Below are positions 32,315-43,197 of a stretch of DNA of 64,000 nucleotides, one piece after another. The position numbers and the translations under genes were made by a program. Position 1 is the first letter of the stretch; each line of letters begins with the position of its first letter. The notes beneath the pieces are model-generated. The model searched no databases and was not told the origin of the DNA. It worked only from the letters and a program-made list of their open reading frames with translations. The DNA lies in the NCBI GenBank assembly GCA_010015675.1, contig ML977012.1:225260-289259 (forward strand), written 5' to 3'. The DNA is from Byssothecium circinans (Eukaryota; Ascomycota; Dothideomycetes; Pleosporales; Massarinaceae).

Positions 32315-35300
32315 CTAACTCGCTTCAGCCGCCTGAACCCTATCTTCCTTTCTCACAACTCCGGTGAATCTGCCTGTCCCACCGGGAGCACATCCATCGA
32401 ACTCGGCGGCCCTCGCTTCTTCGGCATTTTTCCAGCCAGTTTCAAGGAACCAGCCCGCATTCAGGGCGGCCAACTCGTTGGCGTCGACATCTTGCGCAAT
32501 AGTCGCCAGCAGTGCGAACTTGGAGCTTAGCATAGCGGGGGCCAGAGTGCTATAGCGCTTGGAAAGGGTAGGATGGCGAGTGAAATTTGCAACACCGTGG
32601 GCAGTGTCGAGAGCTGTTTGATCAAATTGTGAGTATGGTAGGCGGGCGTAGCCACATGAAATAAACTCGATGGATTGAAGATTGGTCGAATGCTCCTCGT
32701 CGGCTTTCGAGTGCTCAGAACCAAAATCCGAGAGGTTGGAACCAGGGGTGATAATATCAATCACATTCATCCATGATCCTTGACGGGGCTCGGACCTAAG
32801 GGCGGTTTGAGCATTTGGAGCAGGCTGAGCGACTGGTTGGGCAGCATGTTGCTGCTGAATCTGATTTGCTTGCGCAAAGAGGTGGGCCAGGTGAACTGCT
32901 TGATTTTGCTGTAATTGCTGCGCCCACGGTCCGCCTTGATTTGCAGGCTGGTTTTGAGCCTGCTGATTGTGCAGCTGAATTTGATTCTGGAGCTGTGCTT
33001 GCAGAGCGTTAAGCTGCGGTTGAAGGGCGGGTCCTGCTTGGTTCTGTATGTGCTGTATATGGGTTTGCAACGCCTGTATATGGTTTTGGAACAACTGTCC
33101 CTGGTTGATGATGGTATTCTGACCCTGGTTGGTTTGATTGAAGACTCCATTGATGGGATTTCCCTGGTGGAGAACATTGTTTTGCGCCTGATTCCCTTGA
33201 AGGAAGGGGATGTTCGGCGCATGATTAGCATGAGGGAAGAAGTTCTGCGCTTGAGCGTTTTGTGGCATGGCGATAAGCTGGGTTGCGGCGAGGTTGACCT
33301 GGGGCCCACCATGAGGCTGGACTTGGTGGGCAGCTTGGAAGCCATGCCATTGGTTTGCTAGGAAGGCTGGAATGGCGTGGTTGACATTGGCAGCAACATG
33401 GTGACCATTTTGGAAGGGCCTTAATATTGCTGTGAGCGACACCGAGTCGAAGACCAAATGTTGCATGCTGAGATTATCATGTAGCCTAGAGAATTGTAAC
33501 ACGGCTGCTGGGGTGATCCAACAGTTTTTCAGAGTCAAAGATTCGACAAAAGGAAACTTCAGGATTGAATGCTGAAGAGATAAACCATCCTGATTCGTGG
33601 CCATATCTGCGGTCAAAATGGGTGCTGGGAGGATGAGCTTGTTTCTCGCATGCACACCCTCAGCATGTTCTCCGCCGGTAGCCCATCCAATGGTTAGCTT
33701 TGTGATGTTGCTGCGACGACTGACAACCTGGTCCAGAAGTTCGTAGAAAGGATCTATGGCCGCAGTTGGGTTGATCTTTGGTGTGTCTACGTAGCCCGCC
33801 TCGTCCTTGTTGACCGTACGCCAACTAGGAATGGTCATCAAAGTCACATTCTCCAAGCTTGGCAAAGAGTCCCAAAAATCTATCCGATTCAACAACGGAA
33901 TGTAGCGGTCCGACAGACGCGCAATGTTGAGAGTGTGCACACGCTCAAAGGTAGCAGAATTGTCGATGATTGAGAGCATGTACGAGGACAGAAAAGCTCG
34001 CTGCGCCCACTCTGTTTCAAGGAGCCACTCTTTCTGCGATTTTGTGAGGTTAGACGGGATGATTGGACTCATGAGCTGGCCTGCTTCATTCGGCTGAACA
34101 TTAGAAGAGAAGAGTATACCGGCTCCAGTTGAAGTCGGTGTCGATACAAAGCGGTTAAGGATGTCTGGATCATCAAAAGACGTTGGAGCTTGAAAGTCGG
34201 CGGTGTCCTGGGGCATGGCGGAGAGTATGACATGGGGATCAAGGAACGGCATCTCCGGCTGATCATCTTCTGTCATATTGGCCTCCCGCAGCTCTGTGAT
34301 TGGACGTGCGGCCTCGAGCTTGTAGAGGTTTGCGAGCTTGATATCTTTTTCTGCATCGAGGTGTCGGCCTTCGATATAATCCCAGAGCTCCTGTTGTGCC
34401 TGGGCTCTTCGATCTGGTATCTCCTTAGGAGTGCCAAAAACTTTTGGGGGTCGTTGCAGAATCCGCGCACGAATCGAACGATCCGGTCCGTTCAGCCAAC
34501 CGAGACCACTGTCGATAGATAAAGCAAGTTCCTTCACCCGAGATAGTTCTGAAAAGGCCGTTTTCATTCTTGGCGTCTCATCAGCTGCTGTTTCGAGCCC
34601 AGCGACGTCTGCAAATCGACGGTACTCCTCAAAGGGCCAGTCGAAAGATCCCCAGAAGCTAGTGTGTCGTTCTGTCAAAGTCTTCTCTGGTGGTTCTGAC
34701 AACGCATCTTCGTTGACTTCAAAGCTCATGCCATAGCGCAAAATGTGACGTCCGAACCCTTTGAAGACATCAAGGCCGTGGCCATTGTAAACATCGTCGC
34801 CGTTCGCATTTTTCCAAGTGTATGAAGGAGCTCCAGCTTTCGCCTTCTTTTTGCCTTTTAGATCGGGCTGTTGCTCCTGGCCTAGCATCCCGTATATCTC
34901 AGTGTTGAAAGGCACCACTACGGTGGTGAAGATGACTTGTGAAACGTAGTAATTGAGTTCTCGGTTAACCAGGCGCATAGACTTGATATCATCGCGGTTT
35001 AGGTAGGCTGCGATTTGCTCCATTAATTCTACAGGGAGATTCCATCTTGACCGGCGCCGGTCTGATCCGTTTTGGTCGGTTGTTTCTCCACATTCAAAAA
35101 TGTTCTTGTCTGTTTTCGGAATCTTGGATAGACGTCTCCGTGTCCTAGTATCTCCCGAGGCGTCCGTACTCTTGTCGAACACGTAATATCGGGCAGGTAG
35201 CTTATTCGAGTCTCGAAAGTTGGGCCATACATCGTTCGCCTGTGGGTCTGCAACTCTGTTGGAGTACGCCATAACTGCTACAGCGGCCTTGGAGCTCAGA

Positions 35301-36135
35301 ACCTTTCCGACATTTTTATCGTCTACATTTTCGAATTTGTCGCGCGTGCGCTTCAGGGGTCCTGTCCTAACTCTGTGGAGCGCTGTGGCTGCATGGGAAC
35401 CTAACGAACACTGTCCAGCGAAGGCAGTGCGCGCAGCCATCCCAAGCGAACTATCCAGCTCTGGGTAATCCTCCGAATCTTCGTAGTCTCCGTCGGCGTT
35501 GTAGTCCGCGGGCTGCCCTTCCCACTCGTGGAAATCGAGGTCATCGTTTGCAAAGCTATCTTGTTCGAGGTCGTTTCCGTATTCGGAAAGCAATGCTGTA
35601 GGAACGTTGCTGCCGTAGTCGGCGTCGGGGGTGGCAGGCGGTCGAGGCGGGCGGTTTTCGTTGCCGCTGCTTGCGCGACGTCGTGCCGTCTCCGGTCGCG
35701 AGGGTGAAGTAATTGCAGAAGAGCTACCGACGGGTCTGCGGGGGCGCAGGTTCCAGGTGCGTCTCGAGCTGTGACCTCGCGAAGGCGACCCTCCTCGTTG
35801 GGGTGTTGTTGCGGGTTCTAGGTTGAGCGAGGACGGATCGGAAGCGGTCGTACTGAACCAGGTGTGGAACGGGCGGTAGTTTCCGGAGCGACGTGGATTT
35901 TGTTGCATCTGTTGAGTTCAATCAGCGCTGCCCGCAGTGGTAGTGATAGTGATAGTGGTAGTGGTAGTGGTAGTGGGGTGCGAGGAAGGGCCATGCAGTG
36001 AGGGTGGGAGTGGAGTGTGCGGGCTGGTAACGAGCGGCCCGTACGTACCGATGGTCCCTCTTCCGCGTCGCTTGAGTCATTGTGTGAACCAAGGGAAGAC
36101 CGAAGGGTCCGGCTGCCGCTAAAGTTGAAGGCCAT
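32315..36135 (-). CDS. Large F-box protein with Q/N-rich segment
   Basis: The two-exon model is complement(join(32315..35908, 36049..36135)), 1226 residues. Exon 1 is MAFNFSGSRTLRSSLGSHND to GPS, then a 140-nt intron (GTACGTAC...CTCAACAG). Residues 30-170 are Ser/Pro/Arg-rich then acidic. The F-box is at about 316-350 (RWNLPVELMEQIAAYLNRDD, then IKSMRLVNRELNYYVSQVIF). F-box proteins bind Skp1 and bring substrates to the SCF ubiquitin ligase. Residues about 480-850 carry leucine-containing segments (VHTLNIARLSDRYI, FVESLTLKNCWITP) that may be degenerate leucine-rich repeats. Residues about 885-1065 are very rich in Gln and Asn (LQAQLQNQIQLHNQQAQNQP), a prion-like composition. The rest is ordered and ends EDRVQAAEAS. 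Substrate unknown. Confidence 0.88.
35930..35980. repeat. AGTGGT/AGTGAT microsatellite inside the F-box gene intron
   Basis: On the plus strand GTGGTAGTGATAGTGATAGT and further AGTGGT units run from about 35936 to 35975. They lie wholly in the 140-nt first intron of the F-box gene, near its acceptor side. Confidence 0.8.
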
Positions 36136-36960
36136 ATCGTCGCCCCGTTGCCTGTGTGTATTTGGCGGGGAGCGAGGGTGTTCCTGTTCCTTCACAAACG
36201 GACGGATACCGCAAGACACGTTACTTTTGCAGCGAGAAATGGCTTCGGTTATCTGAGCATCCGTGGCAGTCCATATGCGATTGAGTTGTGCATCGATGCC
36301 GCCCGGGCATGTACATACAAACGTAGTACTATAGTGCACTTTCTTTGCTTCACAGACGCTCTTTCCCCCGCGTGCAATCCCTGTTAGCGGCCCCGCCCGC
36401 AGTGCAATCACCTACCTCACATACCACTATCACATTTCTCCTCCTCCGTCTGGTTTGTCCCCCTACATCAACTGTGTCTACTCACCGAAGCCATGTAAAA
36501 CAACGCATTGCTTGACAATGTTGGCAAGATGATAGCACGGGCTAATTCGCACACCAATGCTCAGCTGCGAGCCACTGCACATATGCTGTGTAACGTCGCC
36601 AGCCGATGCTTGTTCATCCTCCCTTCGGCATGTCGGCATCAGCTCTTACCTCAAAGTAGTGGTTCAATAAGCATGTAGTCAATACAAGACCGAGATGATA
36701 CCTCATTCTACTAATATACATACATGTATGCTTTACTGCGAGCTTCGTTGCGTGCCACATAAGCAAACTAGTCGGCACCGCACCTGCACGACTTCCACCG
36801 GTACATTGAAATGGAAGATCCCGAGTACCAAAACACCAGATTCCATGCTCAACGCAGATCGATCGTTTGACACATCTGCAGTAAGCGTAGCCTCGAGAGA
36901 GATGCTCCTACACTCAACCTCCACGTAGAGGCAGGAGAAAATGTAGCCAACCGCGCGTTG
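36136..36960. other. Upstream region of the F-box gene, no gene seen
   Basis: About 825 bp. The minus-strand frame continues open from 36411 into the F-box exon 1, but its translation shows no feature, and the ATG at 36135 has a good context. Confidence 0.4.
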
Positions 36961-37254
36961 CTATATGTCGCCCGTCCACGTCATGTCAGATGTATCCTTA
37001 AACGAGCCCGTCAAGGCAGTCAACTCGTCCGTTAACCCGAAATCGGTGTCGTGTATGGCATGTATTGTATAGCATTGCTGGTTAAACTCGAAGTGTGTGT
37101 TGAAAGGAAACTTCCCTTCGACTTCATCGGAGATATTAACCTGCCTAGGCTTCGATTTCCCATATTCAGCTGCTGGGATGAAGGTTGCGAAGAAGTGCTG
37201 CCGACCACGTGGGTCGACACTCAGCGCCAACCTGTCAGCACACTTGAGACATGG
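36961..37254 (-). CDS. Unrecognised open frame without start, possible gene fragment
   Basis: The minus strand encodes about 97 residues from the SPCLKCADRLALSVDPRG region to a stop at 36961, with HFEFNQQCYTIHAIHDTDFG inside. Composition looks protein-like (balanced hydrophobics, conserved-looking Cys and aromatics), but there is no ATG and a stop lies just upstream. It may be the last exon of a small gene or a relic. I cannot name a family. Confidence 0.3.
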   Translation of the reverse strand, partial: PCLKCADRLALSVDPRGRQHFFATFIPAAEYGKSKPRQVNISDEVEGKFPFNTHFEFNQQCYTIHAIHDTDFGLTDELTALTGSFKDTSDMTWTGDI

Positions 37255-37741
37255 CGAGCCCTCTCACTCTTCGATCTTGAGCAACGTTGTCCTTGCTGGC
37301 GTGTTGTAGGTACGGGCACCGTGTCATCCACAGCGACATTTTCGTAGATGGCATTTCGCAATTCTGTATCAGATGAGCTCGGGGTTCCAGGTATCACGGT
37401 AAGCTACACTAGCCTGCGGGGAGCTTGAGGAAAGGAAACACGTTCTTTGCGTCTACGGCTTCGACGATGCGAGCTTTTTCGGGTGTGGATGATGGTTTGG
37501 CGAGACTGCCTTGCTGTAGCGCCGTTTGCGACCGACAGAATGCGATCTAGCCGAAGTATCTCCCATGGTCTGCAGATGCGAGGAGTTGTGGCGAGATCCG
37601 GAAGATTGGACGTGGTGGGGTTGAGGGTGAGCGCTCGCGTGCGGGTGCACATAGAAAACGGAAGGAACGGCAACGCGGGCTCACGTGCTCAGACCTTGGG
37701 CACCCACGTGCAGGAACATCCAGTCTAAACTCCAAACATGG
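37255..37741. other. Intergenic region, no gene seen
   Basis: About 490 bp. Several overlapping frames on both strands (37404-37735) show no domain and are likely chance in this GC-balanced stretch. Confidence 0.4.
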
Positions 37742-39399
37742 TTATGGTTCCGCGGTACCCTTATCTTTAGAGTTTGTCAGTTGACGTGACACAGTGAACT
37801 TTCTCTTATCAGGCCCTCGGATCCAGTCCAAGCTCTTCTTTAGCACTTGAATTGGCGGTCTTGCGACTAAATAAACCACGAACGTGATAGGAATAGCAAC
37901 AGCAAAGTAGACCCAGAAGCCCGGCGCGCCAGGAGCGTTATTGTCGTTCATACTGAAAAGGCTCGACACAAAACTCAGCGGAACGAAGATGAGCGCCAGG
38001 ATCGTCAAACGGCTAATGTTGGTGGTTTCCGCAAAGGATTGGCGTGCGTCGATGATTTGTACGAGAGATGTGACCACCGGAAGCATGTTCTCCAGCCTCT
38101 TTCCTGTATCCTCGATGTTGTTGCAAAGGACTTTGAAGTCCTCAATCAGATGCCTGATATCAGGATGGCTTTTTCCGACATCTTGAGACGAACGAGCTTT
38201 CAGTTGCCGGATAATGGATCGGACTTTATGCTGAGAAACCATGCTACGTCTTCTCCAGCCCTGAAGTTCGCGCAAGTCCGTATTGAACTGTTCGAGATTG
38301 GGGAGTTTATCGCCTTGATATTCGTACATCTTCATGCAATACTGCATCACTGCTACATACTTCATCCATGAAGCGGCCACCATCTTTAGAGGATAGTATG
38401 CCAGCGATTCGAGCGTGGGATTCTTTGCGTCAAAACATTGCGGGATGTGTCGGCCCCAATACTGCACGACTTCTAAAGCCATCCCTCGGCGTGGGATTTC
38501 ATCTAGGCTCGTCCAGTCGCTGGAAAACTTGGGAGCATCTAAGAAATCTTCATGAGCCCCGCGAAATGGGCGCAGGGTAAGTCGGATCCCAGGGACGTTC
38601 TTCTCCTTGGTGCCCGACGGATAGTAGATGTCGCTAATAGGTGGGTCAACGAGCAATAGCGCTACAAATGTCAGCTTGAACGCCGCTACACCATTTCAAA
38701 AGGTTGTGTACCTATCCAGAAGTCCTGGCTTTGTTGCACTTTTACCACAGATACACAGTGCTGCGCAAGTCCGATTGACGTCGAGCGTATAAAAACCAAT
38801 TTGCGATCGATAGCCATGTCTCGCTCGAATTTCCACCCATCAGAAGGCTTCTTGTCGCACGTGAGTGGTTGATGATATGTTGTTGTTATGTAGGATTGAG
38901 ACACTAGTCGAGACGGTAGCGTTGCATCAACCGGCGATTGGGATCGCGAGTCATTTCTTTGCGTGGTGTGGAGATGCAAAGCGAATAGTAAAGGATCGAT
39001 ATCCAGAGTGGACCCAAGGAGCTCGATAACATCTGGAGTGAGATCCTCGATTATCAACATGCGACCCTGGAGGGTGTTTCTGCGATACTGCTCATGGCTC
39101 TCCCCAGATTCACCCCCGGACTGCTGTATTGCGTGCAGCTCTCGTGGAAGGTAGTCAACATCTGGAAGATTTCGCACAATAGGATGCTGTACTCCATTGC
39201 GAAAGTCTAGGGCCGTGATCTGACAAGTCCTCCAGGACGTATGAGGCGAAGATAGGAAGCTCAGGAGGTTGAGCAAGCATGGATTGCGTGAGCATAGCAC
39301 GTCCACATAGTCGCGATAGGATGCTGCTTTGTGGTATGGCTTTTCCATTCCCGTTTTCAAAGAAAAAGGTGTTGTTTTCTCGTACTCATAGTCCTCCAT
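37742..39399 (-). CDS. CorA-like magnesium transporter family membrane protein
   Basis: The two-exon model is complement(join(37742..38661, 38712..39399)), 535 residues, with a 50-nt intron splitting an alanine codon (DFWI|ALLL). The first 230 residues are a soluble domain. A long helical segment follows (residues about 355-440, LEQFNTDLRELQGWRRRSMV onward). Two transmembrane helices are at the C-terminus: LTILALIFVPLSFVSSLFSM (about 448-467) and GFWVYFAVAIPITFVVYLVA (477-496). This is the CorA/Alr/Mrs2 topology, with one long helix entering TM1 and a signature loop between TM1 and TM2. The loop reads SMND instead of the canonical GMN, a variation seen in many fungal CorA-like proteins of uncertain activity. 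The gene is divergent from the RelA/SpoT-like gene across 492 bp. Confidence 0.85.
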
Positions 39400-39891
39400 C
39401 GCTGGCTGTATGTCATGATGCCAGGCTGAAGCCTTGAAGCGGGTGGAAAAGTCCAGCCACGAAAGGCTAGCGTGAGTGAGGCCCGTGCGATATGGTGTGA
39501 GGGCTTCCGTGTGGTCGAGCGCCGGAAGGCATCAGAGTTCCCAAATTGCCTCGTGTAAGGCAAATGCCGTAAAAACAGATGCCACGGGGCTTGACAGTGT
39601 GCTTGATGTGGTTGCGTGTGCCTGCTTTTTCCAGCAACACGAGATGGCATGCTTTAGCGATGCGACGGCCAACCCCGCCAATCACCTCATGGGCCCTTCA
39701 GCCTCGTGGAGGAGATGGTGTTGTATAAGTTCAGCCTTCATAAGTATCGGCCTGTCAGCCTCGATTCTCTCTCCAGATCGACCTAGACGGATTCACTCTG
39801 TAATCATCGTCTATGAAAGTTATCCGATCCCTTTTGATAACTTGTATTGTACAGCCTTCGCCCTTACGTATTGATCCACTCACTGTTCAAC
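39400..39891. promoter_or_regulatory. Shared divergent promoter region, CorA-like / RelA-SpoT-like
   Basis: 492 bp between two start codons facing away from each other. It is the only space for the promoters of both genes. I could not assign binding sites. The right end around 39840-39890 is the leader of the RelA/SpoT-like gene. Confidence 0.5.
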
Positions 39892-41750
39892 ATGGAAGAA
39901 AGTCTGCCCAAGCTCGGTCGTCAGTCCACTTGGGTCTCCCAAGCCGAAACCCCTCCTATCATTGAGCAATTCCTCGGACACTACCACCAATCCCACTACC
40001 ATGCACTCGCGAATCGAGCAAAGGAGTTACTCGAAGAGGAGCTGGCAAAGCCTGAGTGGAACGACGTCCATGTCAACATACGTTGGCGCGCAAAAGACCC
40101 CAAAAGTCTGAAAGAAAAGCTGAAAATGCGTCATGCAGACCACCCCTACGAGAGTGAGGGCGAGATCTGGGATGATATGCACGACCTTGCAGGAGTCCGC
40201 GTTATCTTATACATGGTATGTATTCCCAGTTTGCGATACAATACTAGAGCAGACTTCTGGAGACATTTTTGACCATGGGAATCGTGGAAAGTGTATCCGG
40301 ACTTTTGACACATGACTGTAGCTCAAAGTATGTCCCTATATGATACAACGATCAACATGACATACATTATAATGACTCGGTGTGAGCTTCGCTGACTCTG
40401 CTTCATTTCCTTAGCCAAGCGAAGATCAACGCGAGAAGGTCAAGAGAGTTATACAAAACATATGGGGCGACGATGTTCTGCCAAAGTACCACGAAGGCTC
40501 TGATGATCGCATGAAGGCTGATGAACGAGCTCGACTACAAGCGCCTTCCGAGCGTCAAAAGGTGTCCGCGAGAAAGAAGTATCGCCCCAGGCATCTTGGG
40601 TATATTGCAGTCCATTATCGCCCCAAAATGAAAGAGAGTCACGGCAATGGCAGTTCTGGACCTTACTACTGGAGTTCCAAGGATCGCGTCGAGATTCAGG
40701 TCGTTTCAGCGCTATCCCATGCCTGGGCTGAAGCAGGCCATGATATCCTCTACAAAAGCTACGCATACGGCCCGCCAACGCTGCAAGAGGAGCTGTTGCT
40801 CGACTCTCTCAACGGCATTGTGCTTTCTGGAGACTTGCTCCTCGAGCAGTTCCATGAACTAGGTACGTAACTATCCCAATGTTCTCGACATCGTCCTCCA
40901 CTTTCATTACGTCTCTAGTCCAACGCTCTGTACTGGCATCCCTTCTGATGAATTTGACTGACTGTATTGAACTATAGTCATGAAACGTACGTACGCTCCA
41001 TTCCGGCATCGAGGCGACTTTGGCGTCTTTCTTCGTGACCTTGATATCCTCCAGCCCTATGAGGACTGCACATCCGACTTCCGGCAAGATTTCGAGGTTG
41101 AAAGTATAGACGTTCTACTTCGATTCCTCACGATAATTGGCAAGGCCTATCCATTGGCCGTACGCAATGCTTTCAAGGAATTGGGATTCCCAGACGAGCC
41201 GAAATTAGAAGCGATTATGACAGAGGAGTTCAATCCGACTTTCGAGCCAGCAAAGGGCATGTCCGCCACGGTCTGCTTGCTCCGCATCTTGATGCCACCA
41301 CGAGAGAACGATACACCGAAGAAGTTTCAACCCAAGAAACAGTGCTACATCATGATAAACGCGCTGATTCTTCTTCAAACTTTCTTTAGTAGCGCCGAGC
41401 TCACCAACAACTTCTTACGGGACACCGTGACGACAATGTCCGATCCAGCGCGCGAATCCCTTGATTTTGTCCTTACAAATTGTCGCCGTCAACTTCTGTT
41501 GAACAACGAGAATAGCCTCACCAATTACGACTATGAAGAGAAGATCAGGGGAAGCTTGGAGGAGGCGTGGAAATGGTTCCAAGATGAAGCGGCAATCCCG
41601 GAAAGTATATGCGGTATCGTCTTTAGGCTCGCTGAAATGGGAGCTACTAAGGATGTGGAGTGGACCACTTTGCTTGGGCAGTTGAGGATCGGGACTATCT
41701 TGTCGAGGAGCAGCACTTCGAGCCTGGAGGATGATCCTGATATGGACTGA
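39892..41750 (+). CDS. RelA/SpoT-fold nucleotidyltransferase-like protein
   Basis: The three-exon model is join(39892..40215, 40415..40862, 40978..41750), 514 residues. Synthetase-type blocks occur in order. NIRWRAKDPKSLKEKL (62-77) resembles the RxKxxxSxxxK ATP loop. DDMHDLAGVRVILY (94-107) contains Asp98 at the metal-binding position of DLxxxRII. PRHLGYIAVHYRPK (166-179) corresponds to the GYxxxH loop. VEIQVVSALSHAWAEAGHDI (200-219) with Glu201 matches the EIQIRTxxxHxWAE motif. No HD hydrolase domain is present. The last 250 residues are helical and unassigned. In bacteria this fold makes (p)ppGpp; fungal members are poorly described. Intron 1 is long (199 nt) and could hide a 6-nt exon. 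A second ATG at 39847 is in frame. Confidence 0.85.
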
Positions 41751-41916
41751 ACAAATCTAGTGGTGGGCAAAAAGGCTGGGAACGCTTTCGCTGATCTACG
41801 CAAGTGTCATCTCATGGGTTGATAATTCAGCGGATTAGGGGTACAGATTGGCGGTGAGGAGTTTCTACGATAAAGAGTAACAAATAGATCTCATAACGTA
41901 ATTTCATTGCTCTAGT
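41751..41916. terminator. Convergent 3' end region
   Basis: Only 166 bp separate the stop codons of the RelA/SpoT-like gene and the zinc-finger gene, so both 3' ends must lie here or overlap. Confidence 0.4.
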
Positions 41917-43197
41917 TCAGTCTATATTAACGTATGCCTGGTCCTCTTCACGACTCCTGCGTGGTCTTCTCTCCCTTTCTGGCTTCTCTTTGGTGATGTA
42001 TGCACTGTTACAAACCGGAATAGTATCAATATCTGTCTTCCGATTCCTCCCTAGGCCGAATGGATTGTGGTGCAACAACGTGGTCGATTGTGGATGTGGC
42101 GAGACGGGTGCGCTCCCTACCGATCGTAGCTTCGCCTTTTCCGCGGCACAAATCGGTTCGAGGCTGGCATCGGAGTTACTTCGATGAGTCTTTACATGTT
42201 GAAACGCTTTGTCCTTTCTGCTGAATCCTCGTGTGGAAAACTTGCATTGAATTGTTGGACAGAACCAGCTAGGTCGCTTTTCATGAACTGAAGTCTTGTG
42301 TCGCTCAACATCTTTCTTGTACCTGAATGTGCGTTCGCACAAATCGCATGAGAAGCTGTCGCCGGGTTCTCGGGAGGACGACTTCGTGTGCTTCAATGGG
42401 TCAATGCGAAGCTTGTGTGGCTCGGAGATACACGTTCGCGAGGAGATCTGGCTTGTGGACCGACTTCCTCGACTCGAGATCGAGTCGCGTCTTCGTCTGT
42501 CTGATGCATAAACGGAGGCAATGGACGGTAACGATGTCGGGCTGACCGGCTCGGCGGTGTACATCGGACTGGTCGGTTCGAATGACCACGCGGAGAGCTC
42601 CTTTTCTCTTCCATACTCCGTACAAGCTGGCGATATGAAGTTGAGATACTGATCCGGGAGCACGGGTAGGTCGCTGAAGGTACTTTGTTCGGTACTTCCG
42701 AGATCAAGAAGCCATGGAGTGTTCCATTCGCTTAGTAGTGGAACATCCGGAAACGATCCCAGGAAGCTCGTATCTAGGCAGAGGTTACCAAAGCTTTCGA
42801 AGTTGAGAGTCTCCGGGGGAGATTCGTAAACATGCTGCGCATCATCCCAGAACAGATCTGTTACGCTTGTAAAAGCGTCGTTGCTTGGCTCGGCTGATTG
42901 CAACGGTTTGGCGACTTCCTTTCCATCCGCAGTAGTTTCTGAATAGCATAGGGATGCATCGCCTGGTCTGCCTGTCGAGGCTGAATCGACATCCTGTGGC
43001 GTAATACGGTGCAAACAAAGCGTGTGCCCAAGGGAAGAGCAAAGGGCTGACTCTGAGTTCGTCGATGAGGCAGCAGCATCGGTCGAGGCTTGCATAGGTT
43101 GCAAATGAAGAAGTGCGAGCAAACAGTCGCAGCGGCTCGCCCAAAACTCTGAACAGTTGGTAACAGATGACAGCGGAGGAGATGAGATGACGATCAT
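41917..43197 (-). CDS. C2H2 zinc-finger protein, probable transcription factor
   Basis: The 426-residue frame begins at the first in-frame ATG (MIVISSPPLSSVTNC). The open frame continues upstream without another ATG, so an additional 5' exon is possible. Two zinc fingers lie near the C-terminus. The first is FSCDLCERTFRYKKDVERHK with TSVH (about 280-304), the second is FCPTIQCKFSTRGFSRKDKA followed by FQHVKTH (about 310-337). The second has a longer Cys-x4-Cys spacing, as in many fungal two-finger regulators. The N-terminal 200 residues are acidic and Ser-rich, a possible activation region, and 225-270 are Ser/Arg-rich. The C-terminus is basic and ends DEEDQAYVNID-like. DNA-binding in the nucleus is expected; targets are unknown. 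Confidence 0.8.
   Translation of the reverse strand: MIVISSPPLSSVTNCSEFWASRCDCLLALLHLQPMQASTDAAASSTNSESALCSSLGHTLCLHRITPQDVDSASTGRPGDASLCYSETTADGKEVAKPLQSAEPSNDAFTSVTDLFWDDAQHVYESPPETLNFESFGNLCLDTSFLGSFPDVPLLSEWNTPWLLDLGSTEQSTFSDLPVLPDQYLNFISPACTEYGREKELSAWSFEPTSPMYTAEPVSPTSLPSIASVYASDRRRRDSISSRGSRSTSQISSRTCISEPHKLRIDPLKHTKSSSREPGDSFSCDLCERTFRYKKDVERHKTSVHEKRPSWFCPTIQCKFSTRGFSRKDKAFQHVKTHRSNSDASLEPICAAEKAKLRSVGSAPVSPHPQSTTLLHHNPFGLGRNRKTDIDTIPVCNSAYITKEKPERERRPRRSREEDQAYVNID

Noticed and set aside
40216..40414. A 6-nt exon (CTCAAA) inside intron 1 of the RelA/SpoT-like gene, flanked by CTGTAG and GTATGT
   Set aside because: Splice sites fit and the frame is kept, but it would insert Leu-Lys between the strand and loop (ILYM and PSEDQ), and direct joining gives the more usual domain spacing.
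42150..42600. GGTTCGA-type sequences that resemble a tRNA B box
   Set aside because: They lie inside the zinc-finger coding region, and no matching A box or cloverleaf can be drawn.
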